From assembly GCA_049302575.1 (NCBI GenBank), contig JBAQMG010000046.1:1-50238 (forward strand): 50,238 bases of DNA. Reading direction: 5' to 3'. Shown one piece after another: positions 1 to 9,592 of this stretch. Position 1 is the stretch's first letter. Each line of letters starts with the position of its first letter. Under the pieces are notes generated by a model. It ran no database searches, was not told the origin of the DNA, and saw only the letters and a list, made by a program, of their open reading frames with translations. Made by a program: the position numbers and the translations under genes. This stretch comes from JBAQMG01 sp049302575 (GTDB taxonomy: Bacteria; Bacillota; Desulfitobacteriia; Desulfitobacteriales; Desulfitobacteriaceae).

Positions 1-83
1 CAATTCATCATTATACCTTATAATTCAGTGGGGGAGGTTAGAGACCTCCCCCACTGAATTATCGAGAGAAGCGAGTTCGCTTA
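1..83. repeat. dispersed hairpin element, copy 1
   Basis: Contains a perfect 15-base inverted repeat around a short loop (TTCAGTGGGGGAGGT and its complement). It is followed by a tail that also occurs, reverse-complemented, at 38153-38235 (shared flank GAAGCGAGTTCGCT). The window edge cuts off the side where the other copy carries a second hairpin. It looks like a remnant or non-autonomous IS200/IS605-type palindromic element, but no transposase is present, so the family is an inference. Confidence 0.6.
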
Positions 84-198
84 TGGAAACCCATATTTCA
101 GTTATTCTACTACTATATCAAGTGATAGGAGTTATAGAAACAACTCTATCAAGTTTCTCGCAATGCGAATACCACTCAATGGAATCATTAGTGTATAG

Positions 199-224
199 TA
201 CTTAATTATGCATTATGCCTTGAT
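199..224. repeat. heptamer repeat block (ATTATGC class)
   Basis: Two perfect tandem copies of ATTATGC at 205-218. They carry the stop codon of the neighbouring radical SAM gene (213-215). The rest of 84-198 shows no gene or clear signal. Confidence 0.5.
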
Positions 225-2021
225 AGGTATCGCCCAAACCTTGTCTTTCTGGTAAAAGAACAAATACCAAACAGGGTTGTTTTCGAGGTCATCCAGGACA
301 GGAGTCGAAAAATACGCTAAAGCAGTACATCTAGACCATTGTCGTCTGTCCATTGACTCAATCCAGGGAATTGAGATCCCCTGAGCATCTTTAGCAAGCT
401 TCTCACACGCTAGGCTCTTAAGACCCTCTAGCGACCCTAGTTTAGCTTTGTCCCATCCCCTGAGCCCTCCTATGTTGCCTGTAGACATTTCCCCTCCGGG
501 CAATAGATAATTAGGTACAACACTGGGTCTTTCCCAATAATAATAATCAAAGCGCAAAGCATCCCTTAAATTTTCCCATTTCTCCTCCCCAAAATACACA
601 GGGTTAATTTGACGGGAGTACTCTAAAAACAGCCAAAGTCTTTCAAATAATGTCTTTCCCTGCCAAGGCAACCCAAACCAATTTTGCGCGTGCCAAAACT
701 GCGCTTGGGAGTCATAAAAATCAAAGGCCGAAGGAAATAACGTAATTATCCTTCGTAGACATCTCAAAAATCTCCCTGAATTATAGTATTTGTCCAAGAG
801 TATTTCCATGCGTTGAAGCTGTAATATCTCTAAATGGCTTAAATCTTTTGTTTGCAGGATAGTATAGGGCGGATCAGACTGATAAATAAGTCCGTACTGT
901 TGCGCTTTTTCTCGCAGGCCAGAGCCTTTGAGAACCTTCAAGAAGCCCAGTTGCAGCATATTAGGTTGCACTTTATAAACATCATTAAAGGAAATCCGAA
1001 AATTATCCCAGTTCTCCCCAGGAAGGCCGGCAATAAGATCTAAATGTAAAGGTATCTTGGTGGTTCGTTGGAGCTCTTGCACGTACTTTTGCCAAACTTC
1101 GAAATGTTGGAACCGAGCAATACAATCTAGGGTCGGTCGGTAAGTTGATTGTACCCCTATTTCCAATTGCAATAACCCTTGAGGGTAATTTCTTAAATAA
1201 GACAGCCATTCTTCATCGAGGAGATCCCCTGCCATCTCGCAATGAATCCTTAAGCCTTGGGGACCATCAGCCTTCGCAACTTCCTCACGAACAATATCTA
1301 AAATGCGAAAAGCATGCTCTTTGCGAACGTTAAAGGTTCGATCCACAAATTTAATCGTTCGAGCGCCATAATTCAGAAGTTCAATAAAAATCCGACGGAA
1401 ACGTTCCGGCTCCAAAAAGCGTACTCCAGCTGCGACCGATGATAAACAATACTGACAACTATAGGGACAACCCCTAGTTGTTTCAACATAAACAAGTCGA
1501 TTGTCAAGTTTCTCCTCCCAGACATAAGGATCCGGGAGTTGGGCTAGCTCCCTCAAAGATATCCGTGCGGGATTACTTATTAGCTTGTCTTGATTACGCC
1601 AAACTACCCCAGAGATTCTATCAGGATCCCCTCCAGCTTTCCAAGCCCTCAAAAGTTCTAAAAAGACACCTTCACCCTCACCCTGAACAACTGCATCCAA
1701 CTCTGGATTTTTATACATCAACTCTTGCGTTTCAAAGGTCACTTCTGGTCCCCCTAAAACAAAACGAACCTTCGGCAAGACCAAACGTAATTGTCGAATA
1801 ATTTTTAAAATTTCAGTTAGATTCCAAATATAACATGAGAAGCCAACGACATCAGCCTTGGCTTCGAAGATCTCTCCCGCTATACGAGACACAGGTTCAT
1901 TAATCGTAGCCTCTTTAAGTACTGTATCGGGAAATTCTTTTTTGATATCCTCGCGCAAATAACGAAGAGCCAAGTTCGTTTGCACATATTTAGCATTTAT
2001 GGCCACAAGTAAAACGCGCAA
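213..2021 (-). CDS. B12-binding domain radical SAM protein (DUF4080-like)
   Basis: Predicted cobalamin-binding plus radical SAM enzyme of about 602 residues; substrate unknown. An N-terminal Rossmann-like B12-binding region (VLLVAINAKYV, then VLGGPE near residue 90) is followed by the Fe-S cluster motif CPYSCQYC (cysteines near 185, 189, 192) and a TIM-barrel core. The long C-terminal part resembles the DUF4080 extension. An open frame continues 24 codons further upstream, but those codons run through a piece of a dispersed hairpin repeat. A TTG at 2021 has AAAGGGG eight bases upstream and gives the expected start RVLLVAINAK, so I place the start there. The stop lies inside a heptamer repeat. 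No operon partner is seen. Confidence 0.8.
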   Translation of the reverse strand: MRVLLVAINAKYVQTNLALRYLREDIKKEFPDTVLKEATINEPVSRIAGEIFEAKADVVGFSCYIWNLTEILKIIRQLRLVLPKVRFVLGGPEVTFETQELMYKNPELDAVVQGEGEGVFLELLRAWKAGGDPDRISGVVWRNQDKLISNPARISLRELAQLPDPYVWEEKLDNRLVYVETTRGCPYSCQYCLSSVAAGVRFLEPERFRRIFIELLNYGARTIKFVDRTFNVRKEHAFRILDIVREEVAKADGPQGLRIHCEMAGDLLDEEWLSYLRNYPQGLLQLEIGVQSTYRPTLDCIARFQHFEVWQKYVQELQRTTKIPLHLDLIAGLPGENWDNFRISFNDVYKVQPNMLQLGFLKVLKGSGLREKAQQYGLIYQSDPPYTILQTKDLSHLEILQLQRMEILLDKYYNSGRFLRCLRRIITLFPSAFDFYDSQAQFWHAQNWFGLPWQGKTLFERLWLFLEYSRQINPVYFGEEKWENLRDALRFDYYYWERPSVVPNYLLPGGEMSTGNIGGLRGWDKAKLGSLEGLKSLACEKLAKDAQGISIPWIESMDRRQWSRCTALAYFSTPVLDDLENNPVWYLFFYQKDKVWAIPIKA

Positions 2022-2050
2022 TGCGAGAACCCCTTTATCCACTTTCAAGA

Positions 2051-2090
2051 CTCCCACTTCTATAAGAAATGGGAATTCTGTGCTCGGATG
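2051..2090. repeat. fragment of the dispersed hairpin element
   Basis: Shares the 16-mer CTCCCACTTCTATAAG with the reverse complement of the element at 38236-38275, followed by a diverged second arm. It lies directly upstream of the TTG start of the radical SAM gene and creates a false N-terminal extension of its frame. Confidence 0.45.
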
Positions 2091-2151
2091 CAAACCAAGC
2101 TGTCTCTGTCAGTATATCGTTTTACCCTATAATATGCAATTATTATGCCAT

Positions 2152-2178
2152 AAGAAAAAAGCACCTTACGGTGCTTAA
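2152..2178 (-). terminator. terminator between the deacetylase and radical SAM genes
   Basis: Stem AAGCACC/GGTGCTT with a four-base loop, followed on the minus strand by a run of T. It sits just after the stop of the polysaccharide deacetylase gene. Confidence 0.8.
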
Positions 2179-2200
2179 TAGTCCAGAATAACTGAATAAT

Positions 2201-3178
2201 TCAACTCTTGAATCCTCCAGCAAAGATGATTGGAGCTACCTTTGGTGTTAGAACACCAAAAGCATAACCCTCTTTCTTTAGATAGTGAATAATCCTTGGT
2301 AAAGCTTCTACGGAAGTCATTTTAGTCCCAATATCATGCATCAAAAGTATTACTCGATTTTTTCCAGGCACCTGCTCTTCAATATTGTGCACCAGTTGAT
2401 TTGTTGGCACTAAGCGAGCAGTTGCGTCTCCAGTCATACAATTCCAATCATAAACCATATAGTCCGCTGCATCAACAGCGTTGAAATATTTAACATTAAA
2501 ATGTCCTAGGGTGCCACCAGGTGCTCTTAGAATATGTGTATGAATTCCAATCAAATTATAGATTATATCTTCGTTCTTTTTTATATCAGCCAAAAAGGCA
2601 TCAGGACTACGATAGAGCGCCACGCTATCATGTGAATAAGAGTGATTTCCTATGGCATGCCCTTGTTCATACTCATCTTTTAGCAACTGCGGATAAGTCT
2701 CAATTTGTCGACCGACAACGAAGAAGGTAGCTTTGACATCCTCTTCTTTTAAAATCTTAAGAATTCGAGGTGTGGTTTCCGGGTAAGGCCCGTCATCAAT
2801 AGTGATATAAACAATCTTGGATGGTTCCTGATCAAATACCCTATGTCGCATAGCTAAACCAGGTGCCGCAGGAGGTTTTCCCTCCAAACTCCAAAAAGGG
2901 TGAATTGGAGTAAGCGGCGGGTCTGGCTCGGGTGTAGGAAATGGGTCGGGATCGCTTTCCTCTTGATGTATAATTCGTACAAGTTCGGGCTGACGATCAG
3001 GCGGACGTGGAATCCCTTCCGCTTCGCTCTTTTTTAATATTGGATAAGCCTTAGGTGTGAACCTAACTGACACTGTTGGTTTGCTCAAGGAAATTGTACA
3101 GCCACTAATTAGTAAACCACTTATTCCTAAGGCAAGAAATAATACGACAACCCGGACTGCTTGTTTAGAATTTAACAT
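2201..3178 (-). CDS. polysaccharide deacetylase family lipoprotein
   Basis: Predicted extracytoplasmic carbohydrate esterase 4 (NodB-fold) enzyme removing N-acetyl groups from peptidoglycan or another cell-surface glycan. 325 residues. A signal peptide ends in a lipobox (LLISGC, lipidated Cys near 27). A Pro/Asp/Glu-rich linker runs to about residue 95. The NodB domain has TIDDGP near 126-131 (metal and catalytic aspartates) and HSYSHD near 179-184 (metal-binding histidines). TIDDGP replaces the more common TFDDGP, a conservative change. It is followed by its own terminator. The exact substrate cannot be told from sequence. Confidence 0.88.
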   Translation of the reverse strand: MLNSKQAVRVVVLFLALGISGLLISGCTISLSKPTVSVRFTPKAYPILKKSEAEGIPRPPDRQPELVRIIHQEESDPDPFPTPEPDPPLTPIHPFWSLEGKPPAAPGLAMRHRVFDQEPSKIVYITIDDGPYPETTPRILKILKEEDVKATFFVVGRQIETYPQLLKDEYEQGHAIGNHSYSHDSVALYRSPDAFLADIKKNEDIIYNLIGIHTHILRAPGGTLGHFNVKYFNAVDAADYMVYDWNCMTGDATARLVPTNQLVHNIEEQVPGKNRVILLMHDIGTKMTSVEALPRIIHYLKKEGYAFGVLTPKVAPIIFAGGFKS

Positions 3179-3224
3179 GCCTACCCCACACTCTTTTTTA
3201 TCTTTAAATTTTAACCTCTATCAG

Positions 3225-4034
3225 CTACACTAAATTTAACACGTAGCGTTCTAGTGCCTGGGCAACTCCATCTTCTTGATTCGTTCCGGTAATTACATTG
3301 GCTTTCATTTGAACTTCAGGTCGGGCATTCCCCATAGCTACACCTAACCCAGCATACTCTAACATCTCTATATCATTATAACTATCGCCAATAGCCATCA
3401 CATCTTCCCTAGCGATACCATATAATTCCGCGAGACTAGCTAAGGCTACTCCCTTATTCACGGTAATCTCAATAAGTTCAAGGAACATAGGTTTGGACTT
3501 TGTAAAATGAACCGTCTTGCTATAACGTTCACGAAGAATCGTCGTCAGAGCATCCAAATCCTGCTCTTCACCTATCACCAACATCTTTTCTACACCCTCT
3601 GCTTCTTCCGCTAAAACCTGTCCAAGATCCCTTTGTTCAACCCGAACACTCGCAATACTATTATAAATACCTGAGTAACCATTCAGGTGCTGCGCAAAAA
3701 CACGATCTTTAAGATAAATTTGAACATGAAAGTGCTTCTCTTGAAGACACCCAACAATTTCCTCAGCCTGCTTCACTGGGATTACACGCCGAAAAATGAC
3801 CTCTCCACTTAAGGCATTTTGAATCATTGCCCCATGGTAATTGATCACGGGAATGTCTAGTGCCAATTGTTGAGCATAAGGACGAGCTGAAATAGGCATG
3901 CGACCAGTTGCTAAGGTTATTTTAACACCTAGCCCTTGGACAGCCCTGATCGCAGCAACCGTACGCTCAGAAATAGTACAGTCATCATGCAGTAAAGTAT
4001 CATCGAGATCCATAGCTACTAGCCGTATTGTCAC
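3225..4034 (-). CDS. Cof-type HAD-superfamily phosphatase
   Basis: 269-residue cytoplasmic hydrolase of the Cof/HAD-IIB family, which usually dephosphorylates sugar phosphates or related metabolites. HAD motif I is DLDDTL near residues 9-14 (nucleophile Asp9, acid Asp11). Motif II lies in LATGRMP, and motif IV in GDSYNDIEML near 217, with the IIB-type cap between. The start is GTG with AGGAG about nine bases upstream. Its specific substrate is unknown. The 220 bases upstream, to the end of uvrA, hold no gene that I can see. Confidence 0.88.
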   Translation of the reverse strand: MTIRLVAMDLDDTLLHDDCTISERTVAAIRAVQGLGVKITLATGRMPISARPYAQQLALDIPVINYHGAMIQNALSGEVIFRRVIPVKQAEEIVGCLQEKHFHVQIYLKDRVFAQHLNGYSGIYNSIASVRVEQRDLGQVLAEEAEGVEKMLVIGEEQDLDALTTILRERYSKTVHFTKSKPMFLELIEITVNKGVALASLAELYGIAREDVMAIGDSYNDIEMLEYAGLGVAMGNARPEVQMKANVITGTNQEDGVAQALERYVLNLV

Positions 4035-4256
4035 ACTTTTTCACTCCTATTTCCACATTATTCGATATTAAAGACCTTAATCCTTTGATTTTTTGATAAT
4101 AATTTATTAAGCGTTTTACTACTCTCTTCACAACAAATAACTCAACCTTTAGTTAGTTGATCTTATCCATCTGAAGTATTGTTAATCTTATTCAAGAGCT
4201 CGGGGCCACATACTTTTCAACTAAAACTACCAATTACAGTGACTCGATGCTTAATA

Positions 4257-7133
4257 TCAAACGTCAAGCCCCAATCTGACCTCTGACATCTGTCCTCTGG
4301 CATCTGACTTCTGACCTCCGATTAAGTATCTCTGTAAAAACTGCCCAGTATAGGACTTCGAACAAGCGGCTACCTCTTCAGGAGTTCCAATTACAATAAC
4401 TTCGCCACCACGATTTCCGCCCTCTGGTCCAAGATCAATCAGGTAATCTGCAGTTTTAATAACATCTAGATTATGCTCGATGACCAGAACCGTGTTTCCG
4501 GCATCAACCAGCCGGTGGAGAACCTGTAATAATCGCTCGACATCAGCCATATGCAAACCCGTTGTGGGTTCATCGAGAATATAGATTGTGGTGCCGGTAC
4601 TGCGACGACTCAATTCTGTTGCCAGTTTTATACGCTGGGCCTCGCCTCCGGAAAGGGTCGTTGCCGGTTGTCCTAAATGGATATAACCTAGGCCAACATC
4701 TTGTAAGGTTAGCATTTTACGAGCTATTTTTGGTACTGCTTTAAAAAAATCAGTGGCTTCATCAACTGTCATATCTAGAACTTGAGCAATATGTTTGCTC
4801 TTATAATGAACTTCCAAGGTTTCACGATTATAGCGTTGCCCCCGGCAGACCTCGCAGGGTACATAGACATCTGGCAAAAAATGCATCTCTATTTTAATAA
4901 TGCCATCGCCATGACACGCCTCACACCGCCCACCCTTGACATTAAAACTAAAACGACCTGTCTTATAGCCCCGCATCTTCGCCTCTGTCGTTTGTGAAAA
5001 AAGTTCCCTGATAAAATCAAAGACTCCGGTATACGTAGCTGGGTTCGAGCGCGGGGTTCTCCCGATCGGTGATTGATCAATATCAATCACCTTTTCCAAG
5101 TGTTCTAAGCCAAGTATTTCCTGATGGACTCCCGAGCGATGTCTACCTCCATTAAGGCGAGATGCTAAACCTTTATAGATTATATCATTAACTAAAGTAC
5201 TTTTACCGGAACCAGACACTCCCGTTACACACGTGAATAACCCTAACGGAATCTGGACATTGATATTCTTCAGGTTGTTTTCCTCTGCTCCCAAGACCTG
5301 TAACCATTTTTCCTTAGCCGGGCGCCTTACCGTTGGCACAGATATTTGCTTTTTGCCGCTTAAATATTGACCTGTCACAGATGCGGGATTAGCTTCAATT
5401 TCTAACAAAGTACCCTGAGCTACAACTTCGCCACCGTGTATACCTGCCCCGGGACCCATATCAATAATTTGATCGGCAGCCAGCATTGTCCCCTCGTCAT
5501 GCTCAACAACTAGCAACGTATTACCTAAATCTCGCAAACGTTGCAAGGTGGCAAGAAGTCTGGCATTATCTCTTTGATGTAGTCCAATGCTAGGTTCGTC
5601 AAGGACATAAAGGACTCCCATCAGACTAGATCCGATTTGAGTTGCTAAACGAATACGTTGAGCCTCGCCACCTGAGAGTGTCCCTGCCGCTCGACCTAAG
5701 GTGAGATAATCCAAACCAACATTGACTAAAAATCCTAAGCGCTCGCGAATTTCCTTTAAAACCTGATGAGCAATGATTTGCTCTTTCTCAGTGAGCTCAA
5801 GACCATTCAAGAAATCTAGTGCATCAGTGATCGGTAGGTTGGTTAGATGGTCAACCGCTAGATCTCCGACAGTTACTGCTAAAGCCTCCGGTTTTAAGCG
5901 TCTTCCCGCGCAAGCCGGACAAGCATGTTGGCTCATATATTGTTCGATTTCCGTTCGAACTGCATCAGATGAAGCCTCACGATGACGGCGTTCTAAATAG
6001 GGAATTAAACCCTCAAAGGGAGCAGAGTAGGTTTTGGGTTGATCGAAAATATTATTGTAGTGAAAGCGAATAGGTGTTTTAGTTCCATAGAGCAACCCTT
6101 CCCATTGTTCTTCGGAAAGCTCTTTTAAAGGAGTATTCATTTCAAATAGCAAGTTTTCTGCTACCGCTGTTAACATCTTCGGATAGTAGGTTGAAGCTGA
6201 TTTGGCCCAAGGATAAACTGCTCCTTTTGCTAAGGATTTACTATTATCCGGTATCACAAGGTCTACGTCCACCTTTAGATCGGCTCCCAAACCAGTACAA
6301 GTTGAGCAGGCTCCAAAAGGACTGTTGAAGGAAAAAAGCCGAGGGGATATCTCATCCATCGCAATTCCGCAATCCGGACAGGCAAAGTTCTCACTGAAAA
6401 GAGTCTCACCAGCCTCGATTTGGTCAACAATGACATTCCCTTCGCCAAGCTTTAGGGCGGTTCCTAAAGAGTCGGCTAAACGCGCTGCACTGTCTGCTTT
6501 CAGGGATATCCGATCAACAACAACTTCGATGGAGTGTTTTTTAGTTTTTGCCAGGAGTATCTCCTCACTAAGATCAATCGTTTCACCATCGACCCTAGCC
6601 CGAACATACCCGCCTTTACGGATCTCTTCGAGCACCTTGGTGTGCTCGCCTTTTTTCCCTTTGACCAAAGGTGCTAGAATTTGCAGACGTGTTTTTTCAG
6701 GTAGAACCATAACTTGATCCACCATTTGCTGAATAGTCTGTTGACTAATCTTCCGTCCACACTTTGGACAATGTGGATGCCCAATGCGTGCATATAAAAG
6801 ACGCAAATAGTCGTAGACTTCTGTCACAGTTCCCACCGTGGAGCGCGGATTACGACTTGTTGTCTTTTGATCAATCGAGATCGCCGGAGATAACCCCTCA
6901 ATATAGTCCACATCCGGTTTATCCATTTGCCCCAAAAACTGACGGGCGTAGGCAGATAAGGACTCAACATAGCGTCGTTGCCCTTCCGCATAGATCGTAT
7001 CAAAAGCTAACGATGATTTTCCCGAACCAGATAAACCAGTAATAACCACCAGCTTGTTCCGAGGAATATCAACGTCAATATTTTTGAGATTGTGGGCACG
7101 AGCTCCCCGTACCTTGATGTAATCCTGAGTCAT
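4257..7133 (-). CDS. uvrA: excinuclease ABC subunit A
   Basis: DNA damage-recognition ATPase of nucleotide excision repair; it loads UvrB onto lesions. About 958 residues with two ABC modules: first Walker A GLSGSGKSS near residues 33-41, two LSGGEAQRI signatures, second Walker A GVSGSGKST, and zinc-binding CxxC pairs (CPKCG, CPDCG, CEACHGDG with CEVC). The start ATG at 7133 is preceded by GGAGG; an in-frame TTG 12 bases upstream overlaps that ribosome site and is unlikely. The normal C-terminus is followed by an odd tail (QKSDARGQMSEVR) encoded by tandem heptamer repeats. uvrB lies directly upstream, but repeats separate the two. Confidence 0.97.
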   Translation of the reverse strand: MTQDYIKVRGARAHNLKNIDVDIPRNKLVVITGLSGSGKSSLAFDTIYAEGQRRYVESLSAYARQFLGQMDKPDVDYIEGLSPAISIDQKTTSRNPRSTVGTVTEVYDYLRLLYARIGHPHCPKCGRKISQQTIQQMVDQVMVLPEKTRLQILAPLVKGKKGEHTKVLEEIRKGGYVRARVDGETIDLSEEILLAKTKKHSIEVVVDRISLKADSAARLADSLGTALKLGEGNVIVDQIEAGETLFSENFACPDCGIAMDEISPRLFSFNSPFGACSTCTGLGADLKVDVDLVIPDNSKSLAKGAVYPWAKSASTYYPKMLTAVAENLLFEMNTPLKELSEEQWEGLLYGTKTPIRFHYNNIFDQPKTYSAPFEGLIPYLERRHREASSDAVRTEIEQYMSQHACPACAGRRLKPEALAVTVGDLAVDHLTNLPITDALDFLNGLELTEKEQIIAHQVLKEIRERLGFLVNVGLDYLTLGRAAGTLSGGEAQRIRLATQIGSSLMGVLYVLDEPSIGLHQRDNARLLATLQRLRDLGNTLLVVEHDEGTMLAADQIIDMGPGAGIHGGEVVAQGTLLEIEANPASVTGQYLSGKKQISVPTVRRPAKEKWLQVLGAEENNLKNINVQIPLGLFTCVTGVSGSGKSTLVNDIIYKGLASRLNGGRHRSGVHQEILGLEHLEKVIDIDQSPIGRTPRSNPATYTGVFDFIRELFSQTTEAKMRGYKTGRFSFNVKGGRCEACHGDGIIKIEMHFLPDVYVPCEVCRGQRYNRETLEVHYKSKHIAQVLDMTVDEATDFFKAVPKIARKMLTLQDVGLGYIHLGQPATTLSGGEAQRIKLATELSRRSTGTTIYILDEPTTGLHMADVERLLQVLHRLVDAGNTVLVIEHNLDVIKTADYLIDLGPEGGNRGGEVIVIGTPEEVAACSKSYTGQFLQRYLIGGQKSDARGQMSEVRLGLDV
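4274..4315. repeat. heptamer repeat block (GTCAGAT class) encoding the UvrA tail
   Basis: Six tandem heptamers of the form NTCTGNC (minus strand CAGA plus three variable bases) inside the last codons of uvrA. The same word class occurs at 28164-28219. Confidence 0.8.
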
Positions 7134-7146
7134 ACAAACCTCCAAT

Positions 7147-7178
7147 TCGATGCTCGATGCTCGATGCTCGATGCTCGA
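7147..7178. repeat. heptamer repeat block (TCGATGC x4)
   Basis: Four perfect copies of TCGATGC followed by a partial one, immediately upstream of the uvrA ribosome-binding site. Next to it, at 7182-7204, is an 11-base inverted repeat (GAAATACCGCT and its complement) that could form a hairpin after uvrB. Confidence 0.85.
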
Positions 7179-7269
7179 AATGAAATACCGCTCAGCGGTA
7201 TTTCATGCATCGCTCATAAACTTCCATACCGATCTCACACCATAAGCTATTTTCTTATTAATCAACGCT

Positions 7270-9318
7270 TTATTCGCGCCTCGCGCCTCGAACCTCGCGC
7301 TTCGATTTCGAACCTCGCGCCTCGCGACTCATGCCTCGAGTTTGTGGTATCCGCAACTTATTTTCTTCCCCTTTAAGTTCTATTATTGCGTCCCGAATTT
7401 CCGCAGCTCGTTCAAAATCTAAATCCTTAGCCGCAAGGCGCATTTCTTGTTCTAAATTCTTTAGAAGTTGGGCTAACTCTTCCGGGGATAGTGTCTTCCT
7501 ATAAGCTACCTGAGTTTCAGCAACCCTAGTAGCTTCGGGAACTTCGTAAATCTTTTTAATAATAGTTCGAGGGGTAATACCCATTTTTTCATTAAAATCC
7601 CTCTGCAACGTCCGACGTCGGTTCGTTTCACTAAGTGCAATCCTCATAGATTCAGTGATCTTGTCGGCGTACATTATAACCTGGCCGTGGGCATTTCGTG
7701 CTGCTCGTCCGATGGTTTGAATTAGAGAACGTTCCCCCCGCAAAAACCCTTCTTTATCTGCATCTAAGATCGCTACGAGAGAAACTTCCGGTAAGTCGAG
7801 TCCCTCCCGCAAAAGATTTATCCCAACTACAACATCTATCTCACCTAGACGAAGTTCTCTCAGAATCACTGAACGCTCCAGAGTCTTGATATCAGAATGT
7901 AGATATTTTACTTTAATATTAAGGTTCTTTAAATAATCCGTTAAGTCTTCAGACATTTTTTTAGTTAAGGTTGTAATTAAAACCCTCTCCCGAGACTTTA
8001 AACGTTGATTGATTTCCCCTATTAGATCGTCAATCTGCCCTTTGCTCGGTCTAACAAAAACTTCTGGATCTAGAAGACCCGTTGGACGGATGATCTGCTC
8101 AACAAACGATGGACAATGGGCAATCTCGTAGGGACCTGGGGTAGCACTAACATATACCCTTTGCGGTGCCCATCGTTCAAATTCATCAAAACGCAAAGGT
8201 CGGTTATCCAAGGCCGAGGGCAACCGAAACCCATAATCAATCAGCGTCGACTTACGGGATCTATCTCCCTCATACATACCCCGCACTTGGGGAAGGCTCA
8301 CATGTGATTCATCCACAAACAGCAGAAAATCCTGCGGAAAATAATGCAAAAGCGTAAATGGGGTCTCCCCAGGTGCTCGAAACGTTAAATGACGCGAATA
8401 ATTTTCTACCCCATTGCAGAAACCCATTTCCCTTAACATTTCTAAATCATAGTTTGTACGCTGCTCCAAACGTTGGGCTTCCAAAAGTTTATTTTGACTT
8501 TGCAAATAAGCCAATTGTTCCTTTAGTTCAGTCTCAATATTCTCTGCCGCTGATTTAACCCTTTCTTGAGCAATGACATAATGGGAATTAGGAAATATAG
8601 AGACGTGACGTCGTTCGGCTAAGATTTCCCCAGTTAACACATTTATTTCATAGATGTGCTCAATCTCATCGCCAAACATCTCAATCCGTATAGCCCGTTC
8701 ACTTGAAGAAGCGGGATAGATCTCCACTACCTCGCCACGCACACGGAAAGTACCACGAACAAAAGCTATATCATTGCGGTCGTATTGAATAGAAACGAGT
8801 TTGCGTAAGATCTGATCACGGTCAATTTCCTGACCCTGACGTAAAGATAAAATCAAATTGTAATATTCATCTGGTGAACCTAGACCGTAAATACAGGAAA
8901 CACTAGCAACCACAATCACATCGCGTCGTTCAAAAAGTGAGGCTGTTGCTGAGTGTCTTAATTTTTCAATTTCATCATTGATCGAGGCATCCTTTTCAAT
9001 ATAGGTATCACTGGAAGGGACATAAGCCTCGGGCTGATAATAATCATAATAACTTACGAAATATTCCACAGCATTTTCCGGAAAAAACTCTTTAAACTCA
9101 CTGTAGAGTTGAGCTGCCAGGGTCTTATTATGCGCAAGAATCAGAGTTGGTTTACTAACTCGAGCAATAACACTTGCCATAGTATAGGTCTTCCCCGAAC
9201 CTGTAACCCCAAGCAGGGTTTGATGTTGGAGGTCGTTCTGTATACCACTTACCAGGGCATCAATCGCTTGAGGTTGATCCCCTGCAGGCTGATACGGTGC
9301 TTCTAAGCGAAATTCCAT
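7270..9318 (-). CDS. uvrB: excinuclease ABC subunit B
   Basis: Helicase-like damage-verification subunit of nucleotide excision repair that recruits UvrC. About 682 residues. Walker A is GVTGSGKT near 37-44, the beta-hairpin region contains YYDYYQPEAY, the DEAD-like box is DESH, helicase motif VI is QTIGRAARN, and the C-terminal UVR motif is FERAAEIRDAI. The ATG at 9318 has GGAG nine bases upstream; the open frame starts at an in-frame TTG 15 bases earlier, which is less likely. The final 20-odd residues are Arg/Glu-rich (EVRGARRE) and come from a heptamer repeat block, not from the conserved family C-terminus. I saw no LexA-type box upstream. Confidence 0.97.
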   Translation of the reverse strand: MEFRLEAPYQPAGDQPQAIDALVSGIQNDLQHQTLLGVTGSGKTYTMASVIARVSKPTLILAHNKTLAAQLYSEFKEFFPENAVEYFVSYYDYYQPEAYVPSSDTYIEKDASINDEIEKLRHSATASLFERRDVIVVASVSCIYGLGSPDEYYNLILSLRQGQEIDRDQILRKLVSIQYDRNDIAFVRGTFRVRGEVVEIYPASSSERAIRIEMFGDEIEHIYEINVLTGEILAERRHVSIFPNSHYVIAQERVKSAAENIETELKEQLAYLQSQNKLLEAQRLEQRTNYDLEMLREMGFCNGVENYSRHLTFRAPGETPFTLLHYFPQDFLLFVDESHVSLPQVRGMYEGDRSRKSTLIDYGFRLPSALDNRPLRFDEFERWAPQRVYVSATPGPYEIAHCPSFVEQIIRPTGLLDPEVFVRPSKGQIDDLIGEINQRLKSRERVLITTLTKKMSEDLTDYLKNLNIKVKYLHSDIKTLERSVILRELRLGEIDVVVGINLLREGLDLPEVSLVAILDADKEGFLRGERSLIQTIGRAARNAHGQVIMYADKITESMRIALSETNRRRTLQRDFNEKMGITPRTIIKKIYEVPEATRVAETQVAYRKTLSPEELAQLLKNLEQEMRLAAKDLDFERAAEIRDAIIELKGEENKLRIPQTRGMSREARGSKSKREVRGARRE
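7274..7338. repeat. heptamer repeat block (TCGNNNC) encoding the UvrB tail
   Basis: About nine tandem units (TCGCGCC, TCGAACC, TCGCGCT, TCATGCC and others), one shortened to six bases. They overlap the 3' end of uvrB and finish next to its stop codon. Confidence 0.85.
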
Positions 9319-9353
9319 ACTCTTAATCTCCAATTTTCGCGCATTACTTTGTT

Positions 9354-9362
9354 ATTATACCA
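9354..9362 (-). promoter_or_regulatory. probable uvrB promoter (extended -10)
   Basis: Minus strand TGG-TATAAT, an extended -10 box, about 35 bases upstream of the uvrB ATG. No good -35 box is visible. Confidence 0.5.
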
Positions 9363-9530
9363 CTAACTTAAAAATAATAATAAACTACTTAGAAAATATC
9401 AGAACTGAAGCCTGATTATTTTCATCAACAAACAATTTTATTATCTTGAGAGTCAAAACATTGTAGAATATTTGGAGATGGCATAACGCTCGACAGATAA
9501 AATGATTGTAACTAACTGTGGCACATAAAT

Positions 9531-9555
9531 AAGGGTTCCCTTTTGGGGAACCCTT
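9531..9555 (-). terminator. terminator of the atp operon
   Basis: Perfect 10-base stem (AAGGGTTCCC and complement) with a five-base loop, followed on the minus strand by a T/A-rich tract. It stands about 40 bases after the atpC stop. The remaining intergenic DNA to uvrB (9363-9530) shows nothing else. Confidence 0.85.
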
Positions 9556-9592
9556 GAATGTACTCTTGCTAAGTACCTCACTGGAATATAAC

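Noticed and set aside
6325..6717. 130-codon plus-strand open frame in uvrA
   Set aside because: Lies wholly antisense to conserved uvrA sequence.
9319..9530. search for a LexA box before uvrB
   Set aside because: No GAAC-N4-GTTC type dyad found; SOS control is not supported from sequence.
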